A stretch of 64,000 bases of DNA, from contig NZ_SMGE01000001.1 of the NCBI RefSeq assembly GCF_004339525.1, positions 6,386,001-6,450,000 of the forward strand, written 5' to 3'. This document shows, piece by piece, positions 17,160 to 26,374 of this stretch; position 1 is the first letter of the stretch, and each line of letters begins with the position of its first letter. Origin of the DNA: Flavobacterium sp. 90 (GTDB lineage Bacteria; Bacteroidota; Bacteroidia; Flavobacteriales; Flavobacteriaceae). A program made the translations under genes and the position numbers. A model generated the notes under the pieces. That model was given only the letters and a program-made list of their open reading frames with translations, was not told the origin of the DNA and did no database searches.

Positions 17160-18407
17160 ATGAAAGGAATAAAACTAATAGAGAATAAAAAGTTAGCTAC
17201 TAAAAGCACTTTCATAGTAGAAATTAATGGCAATAAAACAAAATTTCTTGCAAAAGAAATTTTGTCAAACGGAACTATCAAATATTATCCCTTTTACGAA
17301 AAAGATGGGAAAATAGAACATAAATATAAATCAATAGTTTGCATAAGTACTGAATCAAAAACTATAATTAAATCCGGGATTTCAGTTAACGAAGCAAAAG
17401 GTTTTGGTTTCACAAGTCCTAAGGGCGTTTCTAATTTTTTCTACTTTTTTCAAGAAAAATTTCCGGCTATCAATGAAATATTAATTACTTCAAATCAGGA
17501 GACCAAAATTGAGAAAACTAAATTGATTCTTAATGTAAAAGATTTCAATGCAATAGAAAAAAGGACAGGAGGATTCGTGGAAAACAAAAAAAATGAAAGC
17601 CAGAATCTTTATCAATCTATTTTACATAAGCTACTTCCTTCAGAAATTGATTCGCCAACTAAGTCAAATTATGTAAGCGGTACGCTTCAATCATTTATTG
17701 ATCGATATACTAATATAAAGTTTTCAAAAGAAGAGACTGAAGAATTAACAGATATGTTAATTAATTCAGGTTTACCGCATGAAACTTTAATTGCTGCAAA
17801 AACAGAATTTGATATTGTTTATATTGAGGACATAGTTAATGAATACAAAGAAAATTTGAAGCAGACAACAGATACACCTACACTTGAAGAAAAATGGCAT
17901 CAGTTTTTTAAAAAACATACATGGATTTTTAGTCAGATTTTTTCATTTCCTGCCGTATTTCTAGGTGAAAAAGTAAATGTCGGAGGGCATAACATTACTG
18001 GAAGCAAAGATAAAATCGTAGATTTTCTGTACAGAAACAAAATAAATAATAACATCGCCTTTATCGAAATTAAAACACATTTAACCACATTAGTTGCTGC
18101 AACTGAATACCGCAATGACTTGTATCCCGTTAGCAATCAATTAACAGGTGCAATAATCCAAGTTCTAGACCAAAAAAACACGTTGCTTAAAAATTATCAC
18201 ACAATAGTAGGTAACGAAGCTGAATCTCTTAACTCAATTTGCGTCGTTATTGCTGGCGATACCTCAAAATATAAAAAGAAAGGACAAGGTTCTTCATTTG
18301 AATTGTTTAGATGGAGCAATAAAGATGTTCTAATTATTCCTTTTAATGAACTACTTGAAAAAATTGAAAATTTATTAGATTTATTTAAGAAGAAAAAAAT
18401 TGATTAA
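17160..18407 (+). CDS. sduA: Shedu anti-phage nuclease SduA (DUF4263)
   Basis: Shedu is a single-gene anti-phage system whose SduA protein carries a PD-(D/E)xK-type nuclease, the DUF4263 domain. The first 230 residues are an N-terminal region of variable type. The DUF4263 core spans about 240-410. EEKWHQFF opens it, KIVDFLY carries Asp288, FIEIKTH carries Glu303 and Lys305, and the SNQLTGAIIQV helix carries Gln327. A late strand LFRWSNKDVLIIP closes it. These are the expected residues and order. The 415-aa length is normal. It stands alone between unrelated genes, as Shedu usually does. Confidence 0.85.
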   Translation: MKGIKLIENKKLATKSTFIVEINGNKTKFLAKEILSNGTIKYYPFYEKDGKIEHKYKSIVCISTESKTIIKSGISVNEAKGFGFTSPKGVSNFFYFFQEKFPAINEILITSNQETKIEKTKLILNVKDFNAIEKRTGGFVENKKNESQNLYQSILHKLLPSEIDSPTKSNYVSGTLQSFIDRYTNIKFSKEETEELTDMLINSGLPHETLIAAKTEFDIVYIEDIVNEYKENLKQTTDTPTLEEKWHQFFKKHTWIFSQIFSFPAVFLGEKVNVGGHNITGSKDKIVDFLYRNKINNNIAFIEIKTHLTTLVAATEYRNDLYPVSNQLTGAIIQVLDQKNTLLKNYHTIVGNEAESLNSICVVIAGDTSKYKKKGQGSSFELFRWSNKDVLIIPFNELLEKIENLLDLFKKKKID

Positions 18408-18542
18408 ACTTTGATTCCGCTGCAGAGAAAAAGATTCTGCATTGAATACGCTAAAAAATCATAAAAAAAATTATTCAGGATTTATAATCACGATGCGTTG
18501 CTCTAGTCCTGATTCCTTTTCTTCTTGCCGGCTATCGTCCAT

Positions 18543-18878
18543 TTATTTATTATGGATATATTTCATTGCATCCGATTCTATTTCCTCTATTGTTTTCTTT
18601 TTCCCTCTAGAGATCCATTCCAAAAGTTCTTCTTCAAAAAAATAGAGCTTTTTACCATATTTATAGCAAGGAATTTTTCTCTGCCTCACTAGAGCATAAA
18701 TTGTAGACTTTGCTTTTCCAATTAACCGGCTTGCTTCTTTAATATCAATAGGAATACTTTTTTCTTTAGATTCATATATCTGCACATTTTGAATCAAAGA
18801 CTTAATTTCTGCAATTTCTTTCGCTACGAATGATACTGCTTTAGGCAGGTCTTCAAAGGTGATATTATTTATGTCCAT
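18543..18878 (-). CDS. helix-turn-helix DNA-binding protein, excisionase-like, 111 aa
   Basis: Residues 43-90 form a HTH_17/MerR-like domain: IDIKEASRLIGKAKSTIYALV, then RKIPCYKYGKKLYF and EELLEWI. This fold is shared by excisionases and small regulators of Bacteroidota mobile elements. An N-terminal helix of about 40 residues could dimerise. It lies downstream of the integrase operon on the same strand but beyond a strong terminator, so it probably has its own promoter. It is a candidate excision factor or regulator of the island. Confidence 0.75.
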   Translation of the reverse strand: MDINNITFEDLPKAVSFVAKEIAEIKSLIQNVQIYESKEKSIPIDIKEASRLIGKAKSTIYALVRQRKIPCYKYGKKLYFFEEELLEWISRGKKKTIEEIESDAMKYIHNK

Positions 18879-18910
18879 ACCTATCGTTTTTAATTGTTAT
18901 GGCACAAATG

Positions 18911-18954
18911 AAAAAAGTGTTTTTGCTGTGTCCCATTTCACAACAAAAACACTT
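18911..18954 (-). terminator. terminator of the integrase operon
   Basis: A perfect 11-bp stem, AAGTGTTTTTG (18915-18925) with CAAAAACACTT (18944-18954), has an 18-base loop and is followed on the minus strand by six T. It lies 33 bp beyond the stop of the membrane-protein gene and separates it from the HTH gene. Confidence 0.7.
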
Positions 18955-18986
18955 GAAAAACACAGTGCTTTTACAACTTTTACACT

Positions 18987-19724
18987 TTAAGGACTAGTAA
19001 AATTTTCAATAATCTTTATAAGTCCTTTCTGTTCATCATCTTTGAGATGCGTTTTAATGCTTTGCTCTTCAACATCTTTTAGAGCCTCAGCAAAGGTTAG
19101 TTTTAAAAATTTCGCGGCTCTGTCCTGTCTGCTTACTTTAAAATAATTCCATATATTCCAGCCAAAATGATACAAATCAAGATTGGACAGATCTACTACT
19201 TTTACTGGCTTAATATTTTCGAAATTTATGCCTTCAGCATATATGATTATATTCTTAACCAACTGCTTCAAATCATTATCCGCCGCATACAGCGCGAACT
19301 CCAGCTGCGTATAACGAATGGCAATATCAATTCTGGTCTGTTTCTGATTTTTGACTGCATTCTGCCTCTCTTCCCTTATCTGTTCAATATCCCTGGCTAA
19401 ATCTTTATTTTCAGACAATTCGGTTTTAATTAAAACATCCTTCTGCTCCTCTGGGTCTTCATTTGGAGTGAGCCTTTCAGGTGATTCATTTTTTTCTCTC
19501 TGCAAGAAACGATTCAGTAATCTCTCAGCCAATTCGTTTAGAAATAAACTTAGAATTGCAAACATTAAAACTCCAAATCCAGTGCTGATCCAAAAGAAAA
19601 CGCCGGCTGTATATTCATCCGCCCCTTTTTCCAGCAGCACCAGTCTTCCGATTGCGCCGATAAAGACACAGACTAAAAAAACAGACAGGTAAACTGCAAT
19701 ATATTCGAAATACTTTATTTTCAT
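18987..19724 (-). CDS. integrase-linked membrane protein with coiled coil, 245 aa
   Basis: Two hydrophobic segments lie at about residues 8-28 and 41-64, followed by a charged helical stretch at about 75-130 and a soluble C-terminal domain. I recognise no family. Its start codon overlaps the integrase stop by four bases (19721-19724), so it is translationally coupled to the recombinase. A link to control of island transfer or to entry exclusion is possible but is inference. Confidence 0.7.
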   Translation of the reverse strand: MKIKYFEYIAVYLSVFLVCVFIGAIGRLVLLEKGADEYTAGVFFWISTGFGVLMFAILSLFLNELAERLLNRFLQREKNESPERLTPNEDPEEQKDVLIKTELSENKDLARDIEQIREERQNAVKNQKQTRIDIAIRYTQLEFALYAADNDLKQLVKNIIIYAEGINFENIKPVKVVDLSNLDLYHFGWNIWNYFKVSRQDRAAKFLKLTFAEALKDVEEQSIKTHLKDDEQKGLIKIIENFTSP

Positions 19725-20980
19725 TGCGCTTTTTTCTTTAAAGATTCCAATTGTATTGCTTCTGATGCTATGTTTTTCTTCTCATCTATTACTTTTGCAT
19801 AGATTTGGGTAGTTTTTACGTTGGTATGCCCCAGCATTTTGCTGACTGTGTAAATGTCTGTGCCGCTCGATAGCTGAAGTGTTGCAAATGTATGGCGGAA
19901 GCAGTGGAAGGTAATATTTTTTTTAATGCCTGCTGATTCAACCCACTTTTTAAGAGGGCGTGAAATCCACGACGGGTCCGGCAAATCCTCAAAAACAAGC
20001 TGCGCGGGAAGCCGTGGTTCACCGCATAGCTGAAAGGCCTGCTGGGAAATAGGCATATATTCGACACCTTTTGTCTTTTTCTGCGTAAAATGCAGCTTAG
20101 CCATACCATCTTCCAGACTTATCTCTTTCCAGCGGAGTTTCTGAATGTCGGAGTGCCTCAGACCTGTAAGGGCTGAGAAAAGTGCGGCTCTTTTAAGGAC
20201 GTCTTTTTCGCAAGTCGTTGATGCCAGTACATTCAATTCTTTAATGGTCAGATATTCACGTCTTGACTCCTGATCCGGAATGCCCTTTATTTTTGAAGAT
20301 AAATCAACTGTTAGATATCCGTCGATAAAGGCCTGTTTTAAAGCCGCTTTAAAAATAGAGAAATACCTTGCCGCAGTGTTGCGGGACAAGGTTCCTTTTT
20401 TGCCTCCTCCGAGCGGAGCGCCCAGCAGAAACAATTTAAAATCTTCCGCCATTCTGCTGTCAACCGCGGAAAACATCAGGGTACCTTTGGAATAGCTTTT
20501 TAAAAATTCTTTGGTCCGCTTCCAATTGATCTGAATGGATTTTGAACCTTGGGCGTGTCTCTTAGCCGCCACAGCAGCTAGATATTTAATAAAATCCTCT
20601 TTTCCTTTCTCTTTCTGTTCAGCCAATAAGTTATCAGCATCACTGTACAGATCTATATTATCGTATTCCTTCTGCCGGATTTTACGCACTCCGTCAGCAT
20701 ATAGCATTATTTCACGGTCGTTTTCGCTTCTGCACATTATTATCCCGTTATCGCTGCGTCTGGGTTTGTAGGATTTAGTTCCGTCTGCATCTGTCCGGGC
20801 AGCTCTTTTCTTGTCCCACTCCACAGTTGTTACGGCTCTATTTAAATATTCACGGATTCTCTGAGGAGTTTTCTTTCCGGAAACCTCAACAGGATAGCTT
20901 TCTATGTAAACATACCATTCATTTCGTTCTTCTGCCTTTCGAAGACGAACAGTCACTTTGGTTTTTGCTAATTGTTTCAT
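19721..20980 (-). CDS. tyrosine recombinase / site-specific integrase
   Basis: This enzyme cuts and rejoins DNA at attachment sites and probably integrates and excises the island. The N-terminus (1-130) resembles the arm-binding domain of Bacteroidota integrases, the SAM-like core-binding domain spans about 130-225, and the catalytic domain follows. The catalytic residues are Arg275 (TGLR), a Lys near 304, His359 and Arg362 (HCFRHTF), His385 (LGHTN) and Tyr394. The set is complete and the 419-aa length is normal, so it appears active. Its start overlaps the upstream zinc-finger gene by four bases. Confidence 0.93.
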   Translation of the reverse strand: MKQLAKTKVTVRLRKAEERNEWYVYIESYPVEVSGKKTPQRIREYLNRAVTTVEWDKKRAARTDADGTKSYKPRRSDNGIIMCRSENDREIMLYADGVRKIRQKEYDNIDLYSDADNLLAEQKEKGKEDFIKYLAAVAAKRHAQGSKSIQINWKRTKEFLKSYSKGTLMFSAVDSRMAEDFKLFLLGAPLGGGKKGTLSRNTAARYFSIFKAALKQAFIDGYLTVDLSSKIKGIPDQESRREYLTIKELNVLASTTCEKDVLKRAALFSALTGLRHSDIQKLRWKEISLEDGMAKLHFTQKKTKGVEYMPISQQAFQLCGEPRLPAQLVFEDLPDPSWISRPLKKWVESAGIKKNITFHCFRHTFATLQLSSGTDIYTVSKMLGHTNVKTTQIYAKVIDEKKNIASEAIQLESLKKKAQ

Positions 20981-21531
20981 ATAAATTCATTTCCGTTATA
21001 CAAATTATCAATTTCCATTTTGGGGGCATACACATACTTTCCGATCTGTCTGGTAGGGATTGAATATTTTCTGATATGGCTGTAGACAGAACCTTCAGAT
21101 ATTTGAAATCTCCGAGCTATTTCGCCGATTGAATAGCAGTCCTCTTTTTCAAGGCTGTATAATTTTTTCTTCGGTCCGCTTTTTACCTGAGGCAACCTTC
21201 GTGCAGGGCCGAACATCTCTTCCATAACTGTCCGGTCTATTCTTATAAGGCGGGCTCCAAGATTAACTGAAGGAATTTTTCCCTCACTGACAAGCCGGTA
21301 AAGAGATTTATTGTGAATGCCAAAAAGCATGCCAGCTTCAGGAACAGAAAGAAATACCCTGTTCTCGGGTATTTTATCCGTAAGCGCTTTGAGTTCCTCT
21401 TCAATTTTAAGCCGTTTCATCTTCAGCTTGTATGCTTTTTTACTGCATAGATGGGAGCAGTAAACAGAAGTGACGGTTTTAGGAAGAAATTCCTCCCCGC
21501 AGTTAAGACATTGTTTATTCGTTCTTTTCAT
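20977..21531 (-). CDS. zinc-finger and double helix-turn-helix protein, 184 aa
   Basis: The N-terminus has a four-cysteine zinc site (Cys8, Cys11, Cys25, Cys29) of the C-x2-C...C-x3-C form. Two HTH_17-type domains follow, at about residues 60-110 (SVPEAGMLFGIHNKSLYRLV) and 130-180 (SIGEIARRFQISEGSVYSHI). It heads the integrase operon and overlaps the integrase by four bases. A role as recombination directionality factor or operon regulator is likely. The duplicated HTH could bridge two sites in the attachment region just upstream. Confidence 0.78.
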   Translation of the reverse strand: MKRTNKQCLNCGEEFLPKTVTSVYCSHLCSKKAYKLKMKRLKIEEELKALTDKIPENRVFLSVPEAGMLFGIHNKSLYRLVSEGKIPSVNLGARLIRIDRTVMEEMFGPARRLPQVKSGPKKKLYSLEKEDCYSIGEIARRFQISEGSVYSHIRKYSIPTRQIGKYVYAPKMEIDNLYNGNEFI

Positions 21532-21614
21532 CGTCTTTGTCTCCTCATTAAGGTATCATAAGGGTACTTAAGCCCCACTTTGTCTCCTTTTAAGAGACAG
21601 ATACAAATATGGTA

Positions 21615-21648
21615 CAAATATATGATAAAAAACGATTATAAAACAACA
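21615..21648 (-). promoter_or_regulatory. promoter of the integrase operon
   Basis: On the minus strand, TGTTG (21648-21644) and TATATTTG (21622-21615) are separated by 21 bases, a very good match to the Bacteroidota -33/-7 form. A nine-base direct repeat TACAAATAT (21602-21610 and 21613-21621) overlaps the -7 site and could be a regulator-binding site. Confidence 0.6.
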
Positions 21649-21672
21649 GAATCAAAAAAGGACCAAAAACAA

Positions 21673-21705
21673 AAAGCGCTGTAAACATAATATTTACAGC
21701 GCTTT
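21673..21705 (-). terminator. dnaK terminator
   Basis: A perfect 13-bp stem, AAAGCGCTGTAAA (21673-21685) with TTTACAGCGCTTT (21693-21705), is followed on the minus strand by T-rich DNA. It lies 33 bp after the dnaK stop and marks the last core-genome feature before the island. Confidence 0.85.
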
Positions 21706-21737
21706 AGCACTTATTGTTAACTGATGTTAATCAGTAC

Positions 21738-23621
21738 TTATTTGACTTCTTCGAATTCAACGTCTTCAACATTGTCACCTTGCGATTGCTCTTGTTGAGG
21801 AGCTGCTTGTTGACCTTCACCACCTTGAGCGTACATTGCTTCTGTAGCTACTTTCCAAGCTGCATTTACATTGTCTAATCCTTTTTGGATTGCTTCAAGA
21901 TCTTGAGATTGGTGAGCAAATCTTAATTCAGTTAAAGCAAATTCGATAGCTGTTTTTTGATCGTCTGTTAATTTACTTCCCAATTCTTTCAATTGACTTT
22001 CAGTTTGGAAAATAGTACTATCAGCTTCGTTCAATTTCTCAGCTCTTTCTTTAGCTATTTTGTCAGCGTCAGCATTAGCTTCAGCATCTTGTTTCATTTT
22101 TTCGATTTCTTCAGCTGTTAATCCAGAAGAAGCTTCGATACGGATATCGTGAGATTTTCCTGTTCCTTTATCAGTAGCAGTTACTTTGATGATACCATTA
22201 GCATCAATATCAAAAGTAACCTCGATTTGAGGAACTCCTCTTGGTGCTGGTGGAATACCATCTAAGTGGAAACGACCAATAGTTTTGTTATCAGCAGCCA
22301 TTGCTCTAGCTCCTTGCAATACGTGAAGCTCAACAGATGGTTGAGAATCAGAAGCAGTAGAGAATACTTGAGATTTTTTAGTTGGAATAGTTGTGTTAGA
22401 CTCAATTAATGTAGTCATTACACCACCCATAGTTTCGATACCTAAAGAAAGAGGAGTTACATCAAGTAACAATACATCTTTTACATCTCCAGATAAAACT
22501 CCACCTTGAATAGCTGCTCCAATAGCAACAACCTCATCAGGGTTAACACCTTTAGAAGCTTTTTTACCAAAGAATTTTTCAACTTCGTCAGCGATTCTTG
22601 GCATACGAGTAGAACCTCCAACAAGGATTACTTCGTCAATATCAGATGTAGATAAACCTGCATCTTTCAATGCTTTAGCAACTGGTTCCATAGAACGTTT
22701 TACCAAAGTATCAGATAATTGCTCAAATTTAGCTCTAGATAATTTTTTCACTAAGTGTTTTGGTCCAGAAGCAGTAGCAGTTACGTAAGGTAAGTTGATT
22801 TCTGTTTCAGCAGAAGATGACAATTCAATCTTAGCTTTCTCAGCAGCTTCTTTCAAACGTTGTAATGACATTGGATCTAAACGTAAATCAATACCTTCTT
22901 CAGTTTTGAATTCGTCAGCTAACCAGTCAATAATAACTTGGTCAAAATCATCTCCACCTAAGTGAGTATCACCATTTGTAGATAATACTTCAAATACACC
23001 GTCTCCTAATTCAAGAACAGAGATATCAAAAGTACCTCCTCCTAAATCGTAAACAGCAATTTTTTGATCAGTTCCTTTTTTATCTAATCCGTAAGCAAGT
23101 GCAGCAGCAGTTGGCTCGTTGATGATACGCATAACTTTAAGACCTGCAATTTCTCCAGCTTCTTTAGTAGCTTGACGTTGTGCATCGTTAAAGTAAGCAG
23201 GAACAGTAATAACCGCTTCAGTTACAGTTTGACCTAAATAGTCTTCAGCAGTTTTTTTCATTTTTTGAAGAGTCATTGCTGACAATTCTTGAGCAGTGTA
23301 TAAACGACCGTCAATATCCACACGTGGAGTATTGTTGTCACCTTTTACAACACTGTAAGGAACTCTTTTTGCCTCTTCTTGAGTTTCAGCAAAAGTGTGT
23401 CCCATAAAACGTTTAATAGAAGCAATCGTTTTTGTAGGATTCGTTACCGCTTGTCTTTTTGCAGGATCTCCCACTTTAATTTCTCCACCTTCAACAAAAG
23501 CGATGATAGATGGCGTTGTTCTTTTTCCTTCTGCGTTAGGAATAACAACTGCTTCGTTACCTTCCATTACGGAAACACAAGAGTTCGTCGTACCTAAGTC
23601 AATTCCGATTATTTTACCCAT
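21738..23621 (-). CDS. dnaK: chaperone protein DnaK (Hsp70)
   Basis: DnaK is an ATP-driven chaperone that binds unfolded segments and works with DnaJ and GrpE. The 627-aa product is full length. The ATPase domain opens with IDLGTTNS and includes [12 protein letters not shown] and DLGGGTFD. The peptide-binding domain follows near 390-500, then a helical lid and an acidic tail ending VEFEEVK. It is a single gene here with no dnaJ or grpE beside it. Upstream is a 10-bp inverted repeat that may be a heat-shock operator. Confidence 0.99.
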   Translation of the reverse strand: MGKIIGIDLGTTNSCVSVMEGNEAVVIPNAEGKRTTPSIIAFVEGGEIKVGDPAKRQAVTNPTKTIASIKRFMGHTFAETQEEAKRVPYSVVKGDNNTPRVDIDGRLYTAQELSAMTLQKMKKTAEDYLGQTVTEAVITVPAYFNDAQRQATKEAGEIAGLKVMRIINEPTAAALAYGLDKKGTDQKIAVYDLGGGTFDISVLELGDGVFEVLSTNGDTHLGGDDFDQVIIDWLADEFKTEEGIDLRLDPMSLQRLKEAAEKAKIELSSSAETEINLPYVTATASGPKHLVKKLSRAKFEQLSDTLVKRSMEPVAKALKDAGLSTSDIDEVILVGGSTRMPRIADEVEKFFGKKASKGVNPDEVVAIGAAIQGGVLSGDVKDVLLLDVTPLSLGIETMGGVMTTLIESNTTIPTKKSQVFSTASDSQPSVELHVLQGARAMAADNKTIGRFHLDGIPPAPRGVPQIEVTFDIDANGIIKVTATDKGTGKSHDIRIEASSGLTAEEIEKMKQDAEANADADKIAKERAEKLNEADSTIFQTESQLKELGSKLTDDQKTAIEFALTELRFAHQSQDLEAIQKGLDNVNAAWKVATEAMYAQGGEGQQAAPQQEQSQGDNVEDVEFEEVK

Positions 23622-23681
23622 TTTTTATATATTTAATTTTTGATATACATTTTATAACTCAGGTGGCATAAGTCAATCTTT

Positions 23682-23729
23682 GTGCCAATATAAAAAACCA
23701 AAGTAAATTGTCAGTTTTAATATTGGCAC
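23682..23729 (-). promoter_or_regulatory. long-armed inverted repeat upstream of dnaK
   Basis: Perfect 10-bp arms, GTGCCAATAT (23682-23691) and ATATTGGCAC (23720-23729), are separated by 28 bp, about 60-110 bp before the dnaK start. On the minus strand the proximal arm contains TATATTGG, which resembles a -7 site. It is unlike CIRCE. A repressor or activator site for heat-shock control is inferred. Confidence 0.5.
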
Positions 23730-23804
23730 GACAATAATCATCTGACAACATGACATTTTTTAAGCCTGACAATCATGGCATATCAGGACTTTACGTGTCA
23801 TTAT

Positions 23805-23886
23805 CAGGAGCTATTTCCTGCTATTCACTCTATCTTTTATGTCGAACCCCGCCATAAAAGGATGCCGTTTCTATCAGGGCTAGGGC
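23805..23886. repeat. Flavobacterial structured dispersed repeat, copy A
   Basis: The ends CAGGAGCTATTTCC and ATCAGGGCTAGGGC are shared with the copy at 37975-38058. The central stem here is TCTTTTATG/CATAAAAGGA with a different loop. Pairing is kept although the stem differs between copies, which points to selection on structure. It lies between divergent dnaK and the antiporter gene. Confidence 0.7.
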
Positions 23887-23991
23887 AATTATTTCCATAA
23901 AAAAATCATCTTAATCTAGTGTTTTAATGACTTTCAATGTTTTCAATTAAAACCCGAAATACTTATATTAGCTTCTTCAAAATTTATTTTA

Positions 23992-25260
23992 ATGGAAAAC
24001 TACAGCATCATTATTTTTATTCTATTCATTGTAATTGGTCTCTCTGCCTTTGCTGATAAAGCAAAATTGCCCTATCCGATTCTCCTTGTAATTGTTGGAA
24101 TCGCAATTGGCTTTATTCCAACTATGACCGAAATAGAAATTAATCCTGAAATCATTTTCCTAATCTTTCTGCCTCCATTATTATATGATGCTTCATTTAA
24201 TATTTCACCCAAACACTTTAGAAACAATCTTGGTACAATAAGCACATTAGCAATACCACTTGTATTTCTCACCACATTTTGGATAGCCGTTGTTTCACAT
24301 TATATGATTCCCGGCATGACCTGGTCATTATCATTTACACTCGGAGCTATATTGTCAGCTACAGATGCCGTTGCTGCAGTAAGCGTAACAAAAGGCCTTG
24401 GAATACCCGAAAAAACCATTACCATACTCGAAGGCGAAAGCCTAATTAATGATGCTTCTGCATTGGTTGCTTATCGTTTTGCAGTTGCAACTGTAACAGG
24501 TTCAGCCTTTATAATATGGAAAGCAACATTACAATTTGTACTCTTATTAGGAGGCGGATTTTTAGTAGGTTTTATCATGGCTAAAATCCTAGCTTTCATT
24601 CTTACAAAAGTCCGTAAAAATATAAATGTAACTGTTAGCTTTATGTTATTAATGCCATTTGTAACCTATTTAATTGCAGAACATTTACATGTTTCCGGAG
24701 TGATTGCAGTCGTATTTTTAGGATTGTCAATTTCACGTTTCAGCAAAAAAATCTTTCCGGAAAGCTTAAAAAACAATTCAAAAAACCTTTGGGACGTTAT
24801 TATTTTTATTCTCAACGGATTAATCTTTATCCTTATTGGTCTTAATTTTAGATATATCCTAAAAGACATTGACAATGATATGATTTTCCCTTATATAGGT
24901 TATGCTGTAATTATAACGATTGTTGCATTGTTAACCCGAATGGTTAGAATATTTTTTCAAAAAACAAACTTGCAGAAAGCATTTCAAAACAATGACAAAA
25001 AAAGACGAAAAGTTAGCGAACATTCTTTACTCGATTCTAAAAACAGTCTTATCATTAGTTGGTCTGGAATGCGCGGAATCGTTTCTCTTGCGATCGCTTT
25101 AGGTTTACCCAAATTACTTCCGGACGGAACACCTTTTCCCGAACGAAATTCTATAATATTCATTTCGGTAATGGTTGTATTATTGACAATCGTCGGACAA
25201 GGATTAACGCTTCCCTGGATCGTTAAAAAAACAGGCATAAACGAGCCAAAACCCGAATAG
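23992..25260 (+). CDS. Na+/H+ antiporter, CPA1 (NhaP) family
   Basis: This inner-membrane antiporter exchanges sodium or potassium for protons. The 422-aa product has about twelve hydrophobic segments. Family landmarks are LSATDAVAAV, the ion-binding Asn-Asp pair in ESLINDAS near residues 150-156, and WSGMRGIVSLAIAL near 355-368. There is no cytoplasmic nucleotide-binding tail, so it is the short NhaP form. It is transcribed alone, divergent from dnaK. Confidence 0.92.
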   Translation: MENYSIIIFILFIVIGLSAFADKAKLPYPILLVIVGIAIGFIPTMTEIEINPEIIFLIFLPPLLYDASFNISPKHFRNNLGTISTLAIPLVFLTTFWIAVVSHYMIPGMTWSLSFTLGAILSATDAVAAVSVTKGLGIPEKTITILEGESLINDASALVAYRFAVATVTGSAFIIWKATLQFVLLLGGGFLVGFIMAKILAFILTKVRKNINVTVSFMLLMPFVTYLIAEHLHVSGVIAVVFLGLSISRFSKKIFPESLKNNSKNLWDVIIFILNGLIFILIGLNFRYILKDIDNDMIFPYIGYAVIITIVALLTRMVRIFFQKTNLQKAFQNNDKKRRKVSEHSLLDSKNSLIISWSGMRGIVSLAIALGLPKLLPDGTPFPERNSIIFISVMVVLLTIVGQGLTLPWIVKKTGINEPKPE

Positions 25261-25455
25261 CATCATTCTATTCCATTCTTTTTGATTTTATTTCTAAAAA
25301 AACATCTTCAAAGAACTCAATATTTACAAGGCTTCACAAGCTTTTCAAATAAAAAATAAAAATATTTTCAAAAAAAGATAAAAATTTTGTCCAATTCTGA
25401 AACTTCGATTGTTATTCCATTATAACAACATTTATAAACATTAAATTTAAACAAA

Positions 25456-25908
25456 ATGGAAAATCGAATTAACATTCACGTAAAAGGACAAGAAGCAATC
25501 AAAACACTTTATCCAGTTGGCGGATATCTAAAAAAATCACCTCTTGAACAATCTCTTATCGAATTAGTTCTTTTTAGAGTTTCACAAATCAACAAATGTG
25601 CTTATTGTCTGGATATGCATTATAAAGATGCGCGTCACAAAGGCGAAACTGAACAACGTTTATACGGATTAAGCGCCTGGAGAGAAACTTCATATTACAC
25701 AAACCGCGAAAGAGCAGCATTTGCATGGGCAGAAGCTTTAACAGCATGTGATGTTACAGATTCTGTTTACAATGAAACCGCAAAAGAATTTTCGGAACAA
25801 GAATTAATTGATTTAACTTTAGCAATCACAAACATCAATACCTGGAACCGTATTAACCTTGCTTTTCCTAATGAACCCGGAACTTACAAAGTAGGTTTAT
25901 TTGGTTAA
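25456..25908 (+). CDS. carboxymuconolactone decarboxylase / AhpD-like protein
   Basis: These small proteins have alkylhydroperoxidase-like folds. The 150-aa product has the redox motif CAYC with Cys48 and Cys51 and the partner His55 (CAYCLDMH), which favours a peroxidase or oxidoreductase role over a true decarboxylase. It opens a cluster with a YCII-family gene and an ECF sigma gene, but a strong hairpin lies just after its stop. The cluster resembles ECF42-linked loci. Confidence 0.85.
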   Translation: MENRINIHVKGQEAIKTLYPVGGYLKKSPLEQSLIELVLFRVSQINKCAYCLDMHYKDARHKGETEQRLYGLSAWRETSYYTNRERAAFAWAEALTACDVTDSVYNETAKEFSEQELIDLTLAITNINTWNRINLAFPNEPGTYKVGLFG

Positions 25909-25922
25909 TTAAAACTTTATCG

Positions 25923-25972
25923 ATCGCTTTTTCAGATTGATTTTAGATAAAAGATCAATCTGAAAAAGCGAT
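25923..25972 (+). terminator. long hairpin after the AhpD-like gene
   Basis: A perfect 19-bp stem (25923-25941 with 25954-25972) has a 12-base loop. The downstream T-run is weak, so it may act as an attenuator or mRNA-stabilising element within the cluster as well as a terminator. Confidence 0.6.
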
Positions 25973-26018
25973 TTAAAAACATCAAAAGAAAATTTTATAA
26001 CATTCAAAAAATAATATC

Positions 26019-26363
26019 ATGAACGAATTTTTATTAATATTTCGTAGAGATTATATCACAAAAGAAACACAGCCTTCGCCACAAGAATTACAAGATTCTC
26101 TTAAGTTATGGCAAGATTGGCTGGGCGGAATTGCAGCGCAAGACAAACTAGCGAGACCTTTACAGCGCTGGGATGGTGAAGGAAAAATAGTAACAACAAA
26201 CAAAAGCGTAATCAACGGACCTTATGCCGAAATCAAAGAAGCAATTGGCGGATTAATTATCATCAAAGCCACAGATTATGACGAAGCCGTGACAATTGCA
26301 AACGGATGTCCGATCTTAGATCAGGGCGGAAATGTAGAAATACGCATGGCAGTTACAGTATAA
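26019..26363 (+). CDS. YCII/DGPF-domain protein
   Basis: This small alpha-beta protein of 114 aa belongs to the YCII-related (DGPF) family. Landmarks are NEFLLIFR at the start, the central INGPYAEIKEAIGGLIII, which is the DG-P-F equivalent, and CPILDQGGNVEIR near the end. DGPF proteins are regular neighbours of ECF42 sigma factors, and such a sigma gene lies downstream here. The biochemical activity is unknown. The usual DGP triplet reads NGP here. Confidence 0.88.
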   Translation: MNEFLLIFRRDYITKETQPSPQELQDSLKLWQDWLGGIAAQDKLARPLQRWDGEGKIVTTNKSVINGPYAEIKEAIGGLIIIKATDYDEAVTIANGCPILDQGGNVEIRMAVTV

Positions 26364-26374
26364 AATATAGATTA

